NCBI RefSeq assembly: GCF_005473905.2
Contig: NZ_CP061336.1
Location: forward strand, 3,898,501 to 3,962,500
Origin: Ruminiclostridium herbifermentans
GTDB taxonomy: Bacteria; Bacillota; Clostridia; Acetivibrionales; DSM-1351
Direction: 5' to 3'
Length of the DNA stretch: 64,000 bases
A model generated the notes under the pieces. It made no database searches, was not told where the DNA came from, and saw nothing but the letters and a program-made list of their open reading frames with translations. Made by a program: the position numbers and the translations under genes. Positions 17,785-25,764 of the stretch are shown here, in pieces; position 1 is the stretch's first letter; each line of letters begins with the position of its first letter.

Positions 17785-18034
17785 GCCCTCACCTCCGTTT
17801 CACTTAATAAAGATAATTTGTTTTTATTCGCGCAGTATATTGATGCGTTCGCAAATATAAAATTGAAATTTGCGAAAATACGTGATATAATTGCAAAAAG
17901 TTGTGTACATTACAGATGGACTGTACAGTGTCAACTTCCTTTGAAACAATTGTAGTAAAAATAAAAAAACCATCTCTAACAGATGGGTACAGATGGATAC
18001 AACCGGATACAAAGCATGAAGGAGGTAATTTCTA
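17785..18034. promoter_or_regulatory. Divergent regulatory region with inverted-repeat operator
   Basis: This 250-bp AT-rich gap separates the leftward phage early operon from the rightward defence operon. It contains a perfect 9-bp inverted repeat, TTCGCAAAT at 17848-17856 and ATTTGCGAA at 17868-17876, a likely operator. A CCATCT...AGATGG hairpin lies near 17971. Three short GATAC or GGTAC-type repeats (about 17987-18012) precede the ribosome site AAGGAGG of the first defence gene. No exact sigma-A promoter could be assigned with confidence. Confidence 0.55.
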
Positions 18035-19189
18035 TTGATATTGACATTTAGCGAATTCGCACAAATCCTGATGCCCATATTAGGTTCTGGGGCAAATACT
18101 GCAGAATTTACTAAAGAGTTGTTCTCTAATATCACTACTTTTCCAGATGATATGGATGGAGATTACAACCCTATTCATGACGTTACAAGTTCAGCTCTAA
18201 AAAGCTATTTTAATGGCACTAGGCCTATTTCATCTATGGCCAAAAAAATTAATAAATACATAGATATAGATAAGTTTGAGAACTATATTAATTCGGCAAA
18301 TGAAGACGCTCAAAGCTCCTTAGGTAGTAAACTTTCGGAGTATTTTCCAGACATTAATGCGTTCAATACGCCTGAAAAGTGCGCTAAGATTTTCAAAGAT
18401 ATTCTTATTGAAAGTGCAACATCAGGAAAAAGCAAAAAAGCCACTTCTACATCAAGTAAAAGTGGCCAATTAATAAGTGTTGACGTGCTAAAAAACGAGT
18501 TTGGTCTACGTCTAATTTTAGAGTCAAATGGTATTTGCCCCAACGATAATTGCTATCAACCTCTGTATGTTACGAGCAACAATGGTAAGACAGCAGCTAA
18601 TTACGAAATTGCTCAAATCGATCCAAAATTGAAACCTGATAGCTATGAAAACCTTATTGCTTTGTGTCCAAAATGTAAAAATAAGTATTTGTTATCTCCA
18701 AGTCAAGATGATATTAAACGCATGGCAGATATTAAAAGACATCTTATGCTAGAAGCTAATGCTATTGAAGCTTTGGCTGATTCAAAGATAGAAGAGGGCG
18801 TAAATAGAGTTTTAAGAAAAATAAGCACCACTCCATTCACAGAATTGATTCCTTTAAACTACGATCCAGTTGAAGTAAAAAGAAAGATTAAGAGAGACAA
18901 TGTCCCTCTTTTTATCAAAATTCAAAGCAGTGTTAATATCTACTATCTTTATGTTGAGAATTTATTTCAACAGTTGAGTAAAGAAGGTCAATTACGGTTT
19001 GAGCCATTCTCCATGCAAGTGAAATTAAATTACTGGAATCTACGTGATCAGGGTTTATCACAATCTGATATCTATTATAAATTAGTTGATTGGCTTGCTA
19101 AAAACACAAATGAAAGTAAAGAACCGTGCGAAGTGATTATTTCATATTTCGTACAGAAGTGCGAGGTGTTCGATGTTATTGCCGAATAA
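18035..19189 (+). CDS. ABC-3C system protein with divergent HNH-like zinc domain
   Basis: The protein has 384 residues and starts with TTG after an AAGGAGG site. Residues about 1-110 are mostly helical. The middle holds a treble-clef zinc motif: CPNDNC (about 168-173), then EIAQIDPK, ENLIALC and CPKCKNK (about 210-216). This is the layout of an HNH domain, but both expected histidines are replaced (Q in AQID, K in CPKCK). The C-terminal 150 residues are helical and resemble the C-terminal part of ABC-three-component proteins. It precedes the middle component and the ATPase with overlapping genes, as expected of an ABC-3C operon. Assignment rests on context plus sequence pattern. Confidence 0.7.
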   Translation: MILTFSEFAQILMPILGSGANTAEFTKELFSNITTFPDDMDGDYNPIHDVTSSALKSYFNGTRPISSMAKKINKYIDIDKFENYINSANEDAQSSLGSKLSEYFPDINAFNTPEKCAKIFKDILIESATSGKSKKATSTSSKSGQLISVDVLKNEFGLRLILESNGICPNDNCYQPLYVTSNNGKTAANYEIAQIDPKLKPDSYENLIALCPKCKNKYLLSPSQDDIKRMADIKRHLMLEANAIEALADSKIEEGVNRVLRKISTTPFTELIPLNYDPVEVKRKIKRDNVPLFIKIQSSVNIYYLYVENLFQQLSKEGQLRFEPFSMQVKLNYWNLRDQGLSQSDIYYKLVDWLAKNTNESKEPCEVIISYFVQKCEVFDVIAE

Positions 19190-19400
19190 AATTTTCACAT
19201 ATAACGAAAGTATATTGTCTAAATTCCCTTTTGTCCTTAAAGAACTGTCAATTTCTCCACAATCAGTAATAACTCTTTACATGAAGATGCGGCCTCTGAT
19301 ATCTGATGTGGGCGAATATATAGAAATCCTCGATTCTCTTTATGCATTACAGAAGATTGAATACGACGAAGATCGAGAGGTGTTGATATATGTTAGTTGA
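19173..19400 (+). CDS. ABC-3C middle component
   Basis: This is a 75-residue protein (LLPNKIFTYNESILSKFPFV through SLYALQKIEYDE) of the kind found between effector and ATPase in ABC-three-component systems. It overlaps the gene before it by 17 bp and the ATPase after it by 11 bp, showing tight coupling. A GAGGTG ribosome site precedes the ATG. It probably bridges the ATPase and the HNH-like partner; this role is inferred from known ABC-3C organisation. Confidence 0.75.
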   Translation: MLLPNKIFTYNESILSKFPFVLKELSISPQSVITLYMKMRPLISDVGEYIEILDSLYALQKIEYDEDREVLIYVS

Positions 19401-21042
19401 AATACATTGTGATGAATTTATGTCCTATGGAAAGCCCCGAAAACCTATCATTTTCCATGAAGGACTTAATACTGTGCTCGGCGGCCAATCAGCAGATAAT
19501 TCTATTGGTAAATCTACGTTCCTTCTAATCATAGATTATGTTTTTGGAGGCGATACTTACAAGTATTCAGATGCTGCACACAAACTGAAAAACCACTTTA
19601 TTAAATTTGCTTTTAAGTTTGATAATCAACACTATTATTTTTGTAGAGATATTGTTAACAGTGAGGAGGTTTCTGTTTGCGATAAAAACTATAATATTCA
19701 AAAAACTATACCACTTCAGGAGTTTAAAGATTTTCTATTTTCAAAATACAATATTAATCTTCCTCATGTTACTTTTAGAGATGTTGTCGGGCGCTATTTC
19801 AGAATTTACGGTAAAGATAATCATTCTGAGAAAAAGCCTCTCCACTCAACCAGCTCAGAACCAGCTGAAAAGGCAATCACTGCTTTAGAAAAACTTTTTA
19901 ATGTTTTTGATAGAATTCAAGAATATAAAACGGTTGAGTCAATGAAGAAAGATAAGTTTGCAACATTTAAAAAGGCAAGGAAATTTGAGCTTTTGCCCTT
20001 CTCAATTACAACAAAACGTCAGTATAAAGAAAATGAAAAGGAAATTGCAAGATTACGGGAAGCTTTAGTTAATCTCACAGAACAAATAGACAAAGATTTA
20101 TCACATGATGATCTAGTCCATGCGGAAGAAGCGTCAGCCATAAAAGCTGAAATAACCTCTATTAAGAGGCAGAGAAGCAGACTATTATCTCAACTTAAAG
20201 TTGTAACAAAAAACTTGAGTGGCGAACGCGTTATATCTGAAAGCGATATAGTTGAATTAGCGCAATTCTTTCCAGAGGCGGATATAAGAAAAATTAAAGA
20301 TATTAACAGATTTCATGGTAAGATGCAGCAAATATTAAGCGACGAAATGACTGAAGAGGCGGAAAGATTGCGGGTATTAATTGAGTCTACTGAAATAGAA
20401 ATATCTAGACTTGAAGATGATTTACGGAAACTTGGTATTCCTGCGAATCTTTCAAAACGTTTTTTAGAAAATTATTCAGAAATAGAACGAAAAATCAATA
20501 TGCTGGAAGCACAAAATAGTGCCTATATTAATTCAACTAATCTAAAGGAGGAGGTAAAAATAGCCTCTGAAAATCTTAGAATAGCCCAAGAAAAAGAACT
20601 GCGTTTTATAGAGAGCGAAATTAATGAGCAGATGGTCCGTTTCAATGATTTTATTTATGATGAAACCCGTAAGGCTCCTGTTATTGATTTAGATAATGGA
20701 AAGAGATATGAATTTTACACTCCTGACGATACCGGTACGGGGACTTCATTTAAAAGCCTTATTATTTTTGACTTGAGCATTCTTAAATTAACTCCACTAC
20801 CTGCTATTGCTCACGATTCTCTAATTTTTAAAAACATAGGTGATGCTCCGATTGACAAGATAATGGAGTTGTATATGCAAAGTAAAAAACAGATTTTCAT
20901 CTCTCTTGATAAAGATGGTGCTTACTCTGAAAAAACAAGGTCTATACTTAACAAAACAGCCGTATTGCATCTTAATGAAGGCGGCGATGAATTATTTGGT
21001 CGCTCTTGGAACAAAAAAGATGCGACCCAAGGAGGCTTATAA
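19390..21042 (+). CDS. ABC-3C ATPase, DUF2326/RecF-SMC-like
   Basis: This 550-residue ATPase has an SMC/RecF-like layout. Near residues 31-43 it carries the variant Walker A stretch GGQSADNSIGKST. A long helical, coiled-coil middle spans about residues 200-430 (for example EIEISRLEDDLRKLGIPANL). The C-terminal DUF2326-type lobe contains GTGTSFKSLIIFDLSIL and the likely Walker B region AHDSLIFKNIGDA. Such ATPases are the sensor or motor of ABC-3C defence systems. The stop overlaps the start of the XRE regulator by one base. Confidence 0.85.
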   Translation: MLVEIHCDEFMSYGKPRKPIIFHEGLNTVLGGQSADNSIGKSTFLLIIDYVFGGDTYKYSDAAHKLKNHFIKFAFKFDNQHYYFCRDIVNSEEVSVCDKNYNIQKTIPLQEFKDFLFSKYNINLPHVTFRDVVGRYFRIYGKDNHSEKKPLHSTSSEPAEKAITALEKLFNVFDRIQEYKTVESMKKDKFATFKKARKFELLPFSITTKRQYKENEKEIARLREALVNLTEQIDKDLSHDDLVHAEEASAIKAEITSIKRQRSRLLSQLKVVTKNLSGERVISESDIVELAQFFPEADIRKIKDINRFHGKMQQILSDEMTEEAERLRVLIESTEIEISRLEDDLRKLGIPANLSKRFLENYSEIERKINMLEAQNSAYINSTNLKEEVKIASENLRIAQEKELRFIESEINEQMVRFNDFIYDETRKAPVIDLDNGKRYEFYTPDDTGTGTSFKSLIIFDLSILKLTPLPAIAHDSLIFKNIGDAPIDKIMELYMQSKKQIFISLDKDGAYSEKTRSILNKTAVLHLNEGGDELFGRSWNKKDATQGGL

Positions 21043-21254
21043 TGTATATAAGTTATAACAAACTATGGAAGCTGCTAATTGACAAAAATATGAATAAGCA
21101 AGATCTAAAAAAACTGAGCGGTGTTAGTTCTGCCTCTATTGCAAAACTAGGTAAAGGCGAAAACATCACTACAGATGTATTAGTCAAAATCTGTAAAGCA
21201 CTTGATTGTGATATAACAGATATTATGGAGTTAATTCACGAAGAGAAGAAATGA
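21042..21254 (+). CDS. XRE-family regulator linked to the restriction operon
   Basis: This is a 70-residue helix-turn-helix protein of the small Cro/CI type (NKQDLKKLSGVSSASIAKLG, then TTDVLVKICKALDCDITDIM). The ATG at 21042 overlaps the ATPase stop and has AAGGAGG upstream; a longer in-frame start lacks support. It precedes hsdM, a usual place for a control protein that delays restriction. As the only repressor-like gene on this side of the prophage, it may also act at the 17848-17876 operator. Confidence 0.88.
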   Translation: MYISYNKLWKLLIDKNMNKQDLKKLSGVSSASIAKLGKGENITTDVLVKICKALDCDITDIMELIHEEKK

Positions 21255-21295
21255 ACATTCAACAACAAAGAAAATATGGAAAGGAAGCGTTTTAT

Positions 21296-23122
21296 ATGGA
21301 TAACCAAACCTATAATTCAATAGTAAACTTTATTTGGGGAATAGCCGACGATTGTCTGCGAGACGTATATGTACGAGGTAAATATAGAGATGTAATCCTG
21401 CCTATGACAGTAATCCGCAGATTAGATGCTGTATTAGAGGAAACTAAACCTGCTGTTCTTGAAATGAAAAAGAAACTAGACGAGGCAGGTATCACCAATC
21501 AGACTGCTGCACTATGCAATACAGCTGGACAGTCATTTTGCAACAGTTCACCTTTTTGCTTGCGTGATTTAACCTCTAGAGCAAAGAAACAAACTTTAAA
21601 GGCAGATTTTATAGCGTATTTGGATGGTTTCTCTCCTAATGTTCAAGAGATATTAGATAAATTCAAATTCCGCAACCAGATAGACACTATGATCGATGCA
21701 GATATACTTGGTGCTGTTATCGAAAAATTTGTATCACCTACAATCAATTTAAGTCCCAACCCGGTTTATAAAGATGATGAAAAGAAGGAAATTCGTCTGC
21801 CTGGTCTTGATAACCATACCATGGGGGTAATATTTGAAGAACTTATTCGCCGCTTTAATGAAGAAAACAATGAAGAGGCCGGAGAACACTTTACCCCTCG
21901 TGATGTTGTCGAATTAATGGCTGATCTTATTTTTGTACCAGTAGCGGATAAAATTAAGGATGCAACTTACTCATGCTATGATGGGGCTTGCGGCACAGGT
22001 GGTATGCTTACCGTAGCCCAAGACCGCCTGATGGAGCTTGCTGAAAAAGCTGGCAAGAAAGTATCTATTCATCTTTTTGGCCAGGAAATAAATCCAGAAA
22101 CGTATGCTATAGCTAAGTCTGATTTATTATTACAAGGCCAAGGAGATCAGGCGGACCATATTGGGTTTGGTTCCACCCTCTCTAACGACCAATTTCCTAC
22201 CTACCAGTTCGACTTCATGCTAAGTAATCCACCGTATGGTAAATCATGGAAAGTTGATGCGGATAAGCTCGGTGGCAAGAAAGATATTATGGACAGTCGT
22301 TTTGTGACCAACTTTGCTGATGATCCTAATTTCAGTATGATTCCAAGAACAAGTGACGGACAGTTACTTTTCCTACTCAACAATGTTGCAAAAATGAAGA
22401 AAACTACCGAGTTAGGTAGCCGTATCGCAGAAGTGCATAATGGTTCCTCCTTATTTACAGGTGATGCCGGACAAGGTGAAAGTAATGCCCGACGCTATAT
22501 GATAGAGAACGACCTTGTAGAAGCGATTATTGCGCTACCAGAAAATATGTTCTATAACACAGGAATTGGCACTTTTATTTGGATTCTTTCTAACAATAAA
22601 GCTGAACACAGAAAGGGTAAGATTCAACTTATAGATGCTACTTCTTTAAAGTCGCCTCTTCGTAAAAACCTTGGGAAAAAGAACTGTGAGTTCACTTCTG
22701 AGATTAGGCGCCAGATTTTGGATTTATATATGGCTTTTGAGGAAAATGAGTATAGCAAAATTTTTGATAACAACGAGTTTGGTTATTGGAAAGTAACTGT
22801 TCTTCGCCCTGCATACAACGAAGATGGCACTATTCAAAAAGATAAAAAAGGAAAACCTGTTGTCAATAAAGAGCTAACAGATACAGAACAAATACCTTTT
22901 ACCTATGAAGGTGGCATCGAAGCTTTCTTTGAAAAAGAAGTAAAACCCTTTGCTCCTGATGCATGGATTGATGAGAAAAAAACAAAGATCGGTTATGAAA
23001 TTAGTTTTACAAAATATTTCTATAAACCGATTCAGCTAAGAACACTAGAAGAAATAACAGCAGATATTCGTTCACTCGAAGAAGAGACAGACGGATTACT
23101 TGCTGAGATTATAGGGGGTTGA
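21296..23122 (+). CDS. hsdM: Type I restriction-modification methyltransferase subunit HsdM
   Basis: HsdM methylates adenine in the target site together with HsdS. The protein has 608 residues from the chosen start, which begins MDNQTYNSIVNFIWGIAD as is usual for the family. It has the helical HsdM N-domain, the SAM motif DGACGTGGML (about residue 228), and the catalytic SNPPYG motif (about residue 310). An in-frame ATG at 21251 overlaps the XRE stop and is the alternative start, adding 15 residues. An AAGGA site lies ten bases before 21296. Confidence 0.95.
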   Translation: MDNQTYNSIVNFIWGIADDCLRDVYVRGKYRDVILPMTVIRRLDAVLEETKPAVLEMKKKLDEAGITNQTAALCNTAGQSFCNSSPFCLRDLTSRAKKQTLKADFIAYLDGFSPNVQEILDKFKFRNQIDTMIDADILGAVIEKFVSPTINLSPNPVYKDDEKKEIRLPGLDNHTMGVIFEELIRRFNEENNEEAGEHFTPRDVVELMADLIFVPVADKIKDATYSCYDGACGTGGMLTVAQDRLMELAEKAGKKVSIHLFGQEINPETYAIAKSDLLLQGQGDQADHIGFGSTLSNDQFPTYQFDFMLSNPPYGKSWKVDADKLGGKKDIMDSRFVTNFADDPNFSMIPRTSDGQLLFLLNNVAKMKKTTELGSRIAEVHNGSSLFTGDAGQGESNARRYMIENDLVEAIIALPENMFYNTGIGTFIWILSNNKAEHRKGKIQLIDATSLKSPLRKNLGKKNCEFTSEIRRQILDLYMAFEENEYSKIFDNNEFGYWKVTVLRPAYNEDGTIQKDKKGKPVVNKELTDTEQIPFTYEGGIEAFFEKEVKPFAPDAWIDEKKTKIGYEISFTKYFYKPIQLRTLEEITADIRSLEEETDGLLAEIIGG

Positions 23123-23126
23123 GAGA

Positions 23127-24509
23127 ATGTTGAAACCCTATGCGAAATATAAAGAAACACCTGCTCTATGGCTTAATAGTATCCCAGACCACTGGGAATC
23201 TCATAAAATACGTGAACTTTTTGTGGAAAGAAGTGAAAAAGTATCAGATAAGGATTATTCACCTCTTTCTGTAAGTAAAGCTGGGGTTGTCCCTCAAATT
23301 GCTACTGTTGCAAAAACAAATAATGGTGATAATCGTAAACTTGTTAGAAAAGGAGATTTTGTAATAAATAGTCGTTCGGATAGAAGAGGTTCCAGCGGCA
23401 TATCCAATTATGATGGTTCTGTTTCACTAATTAACATAGTGTTAAAGCCACGCTCTTTTGTTAATGGTCGATATATGCATTATCTGCTTAAAAGCCATTA
23501 TTTTATCGAAGAGTTTTACAGAAATGGTCGAGGAATTGTTGCTGACCTGTGGACAACTAGATATACAGAAATGAAATCTATATATCTGCCAGTTCCAAGC
23601 ATTGAGGAACAAGACCAGATCGTGCGTTTTCTTGACTGGAAGCTTGCTAAAATCAATAAACTAATTCGAGCAAAGAAAAAGCAGATTGCATTATTAAATG
23701 AACAGAAGCAGGTTATTATCAATAACGCACTTACAAAGGGGCTAGATTCCCACGCTAAGTTGAAGGAAAGTGGAATTTCCGGGCTAGGGAGTATTCCATC
23801 CTCGTGGAGTGTTAAACCCTTAAAATATTGGGCTAAAAGCAATTTACAATCACTTAACTCGTCAACTGAAGCAGATTTTGAATTTGATTATTTAGATATT
23901 AGTTCTGTCGGTTTTGGCTATGTTAAACAAGAACCCGTACATTATAGATTTGATGAAGCTCCTTCACGAGCAAGAAGAATTGTAAAGTATGGAGATACTA
24001 TTATTTCAACAGTTAGAACTTATCTTCGTTCTATGTGTTTTATTGATCATGATATAGAGCATTGTATTGTTTCCACTGGCTTTTCTGTTCTATCACCTAT
24101 CAAAGAAACAGTATTGCCAGAAATATTATCTTATGCATTGAGCTCCGATTACTTTGTTAATGAGGTAATAAAAAATTCAATAGGTGTTTCTTATCCTGCA
24201 ATAAACGATAAAAAGTTATTAAGCTTAAAAGTTGCTCTCCCCTCAACAATAGAAGAACAACTACAGCTTTATAATGAAATTAAATCAAAAACAACTCTAT
24301 TAGATAAAGGAATTTTATCAATCAAACACCAAGTTACTCGTTTAGAGGAATATCGTACCCGCCTTATTTCCGATGTGGTAACGGGAAAAGTCGATTTACG
24401 TGATATCGAAATACCTGAATATGAAGCCGACTCTGATGAAACTATCGACGATGAAATTGATGATAATCTCGTCTTAGATGAAGAAGACGGAGAAATGGAG
24501 GTGGAATAA
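23127..24509 (+). CDS. hsdS: Type I specificity subunit HsdS
   Basis: HsdS sets the DNA target of the type I enzyme. The 460-residue protein has the expected two-repeat plan. TRD1 starts at WLNSIPDHWESHKIRELF and is followed by a conserved helix (EEQDQIVRFLDWKLAKIN). TRD2 starts at GLGSIPSSWSVKPLKYW and is followed by the second helix (EEQLQLYNEIKSKTTLL). An unusually acidic tail of about 35 residues closes the protein (rich in D and E). It begins 4 bp after hsdM. Confidence 0.95.
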   Translation: MLKPYAKYKETPALWLNSIPDHWESHKIRELFVERSEKVSDKDYSPLSVSKAGVVPQIATVAKTNNGDNRKLVRKGDFVINSRSDRRGSSGISNYDGSVSLINIVLKPRSFVNGRYMHYLLKSHYFIEEFYRNGRGIVADLWTTRYTEMKSIYLPVPSIEEQDQIVRFLDWKLAKINKLIRAKKKQIALLNEQKQVIINNALTKGLDSHAKLKESGISGLGSIPSSWSVKPLKYWAKSNLQSLNSSTEADFEFDYLDISSVGFGYVKQEPVHYRFDEAPSRARRIVKYGDTIISTVRTYLRSMCFIDHDIEHCIVSTGFSVLSPIKETVLPEILSYALSSDYFVNEVIKNSIGVSYPAINDKKLLSLKVALPSTIEEQLQLYNEIKSKTTLLDKGILSIKHQVTRLEEYRTRLISDVVTGKVDLRDIEIPEYEADSDETIDDEIDDNLVLDEEDGEMEVE

Positions 24510-24510
24510 C

Positions 24511-24972
24511 ATGAGCGACGATTTTCATATGGAAATATCTATACCAGCAGATAACGATGGATATATACTTTTGCAATGCCCCAACTGTGGTACTTTCTTC
24601 AAAGCTACTCCTTCTGATATTGAGGACGATGGCGTACTTGAACTTTTTTGTCCAAGTTGTGGCCTTGTAGGAGAAGACTACATTACAGAGGATGTATTAG
24701 AGTTGGCTATGGCAATGGCGCAAAACAAGGCGATGGACATGATCCACGAAGAATTTAAAAAAATGGAGCGTCAATTTAGGAAAGGACCTGTTACTTTTAA
24801 GGCTGGAAAACGTCCCAAGCATGAGCCTGAAAATCCAGTTCGTTCTGGCATTGAAGCTCTAGAAATCGTATCATTTCCGTGTTGCAAGCGCACTGCCAAA
24901 GTAAAGCCTATTCTAAGTATGACCGGGTGCTACTGCCCGTTTTGTGGGGTGAAAAATTATGAAGTTGAATAG
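24511..24972 (+). CDS. Two-zinc-ribbon protein in the type I R-M operon
   Basis: This 153-residue protein of unknown function has three or four cysteine pairs that look like zinc ribbons: CPNCGTFF and CPSCGLVG near the N-terminus, and a CC pair and CPFCGVKN near the C-terminus. A charged helical middle (about residues 65-95) links them. It starts one base after hsdS, with GGAGGTGG as ribosome site, and overlaps the next gene by 14 bp. It is not a standard type I subunit. A DNA- or RNA-binding accessory role is plausible but unproven. Confidence 0.75.
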   Translation: MSDDFHMEISIPADNDGYILLQCPNCGTFFKATPSDIEDDGVLELFCPSCGLVGEDYITEDVLELAMAMAQNKAMDMIHEEFKKMERQFRKGPVTFKAGKRPKHEPENPVRSGIEALEIVSFPCCKRTAKVKPILSMTGCYCPFCGVKNYEVE

Positions 24973-25744
24973 AGCAGACTTAAGAAAAATCATGTATGAT
25001 TTCAACAGTATTTCTAGTCGTCTTCTACAAGCTGATTTCAACGACTATACAAATGTGCTATCAAAATTTATTGCATTTATTAAAAATACACCTATTATTA
25101 TTGATTACATTATAGCTTGTGGAGTTTGTGATCAAGACTTGAAACAAGAGTTTGACGAAGTTAGTCGTTCTTACGGAAGATGTATTTTTTCTCTTGGAGA
25201 TACAGATGAAGAAGAGATTCGAAATGTCTTTGCAATCTTAAACTATATTGCTGAAAATAACATCGAAATACATCTAGGCGTTGCCTTTGGATATTCGTCT
25301 TCAAAAAAATATCAAGACAAAATCAAAGGATTCAACGACCGAGTTGTTATGGTATTAATTCACCATATAGAAAGATACTTAACCAAGATAGGAATTGATA
25401 TGGGAGTTGATGAAAAAATTATTTATTCAATTACAGTACAAAATGGACAAGTCAATATTGCCAACGACAATGCTTCCATTTCAGCAACCAATACAGTGGG
25501 CATTGATACTACCCAACTTGAAAAGTTGATACAAGCAGTGAGAAAAACTGCTGATGGTTTATCAAACGAAGATGCTGAAATTTTGAATAGCAATTTAGAA
25601 GTTATAGAAGAAGAAATAAAATCTGAAAACCCTAGAAAAGGTTTTATAAAAACTGCAGTTTCCGGATTGAAAATGCTAAAAGGAACCGCTGAGTTTGCTG
25701 CGGCAATTACGGCGCTAATTCAATTTATTAATCCATTGTTATAA
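24959..25744 (+). CDS. Unknown protein between hsdS and hsdR, with hydrophobic C-terminus
   Basis: I do not recognise this 261-residue protein. Residues 1-150 look helical (for example DYTNVLSKFIAFIKNTPII). A strand-like stretch (TVQNGQVNIANDNASISATN, about residues 160-179) follows, then a helical segment. The last 25 residues form a hydrophobic helix (AAAITALIQFINPLL) that could insert in a membrane. This order, with sensor-like helices then a pore-like end, recalls abortive-infection effectors, but no family is assigned. It overlaps the zinc-ribbon gene, so the two are probably translated together. Confidence 0.7.
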   Translation: MKLNRADLRKIMYDFNSISSRLLQADFNDYTNVLSKFIAFIKNTPIIIDYIIACGVCDQDLKQEFDEVSRSYGRCIFSLGDTDEEEIRNVFAILNYIAENNIEIHLGVAFGYSSSKKYQDKIKGFNDRVVMVLIHHIERYLTKIGIDMGVDEKIIYSITVQNGQVNIANDNASISATNTVGIDTTQLEKLIQAVRKTADGLSNEDAEILNSNLEVIEEEIKSENPRKGFIKTAVSGLKMLKGTAEFAAAITALIQFINPLL

Positions 25745-25764
25745 CAAGAACGGAGGTGGAATAA

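Noticed and set aside
17824-18135. A 103-codon minus-strand frame in the divergent region
   Set aside because: It crosses the operator, promoter area and the start of the defence operon, and has no ribosome site.
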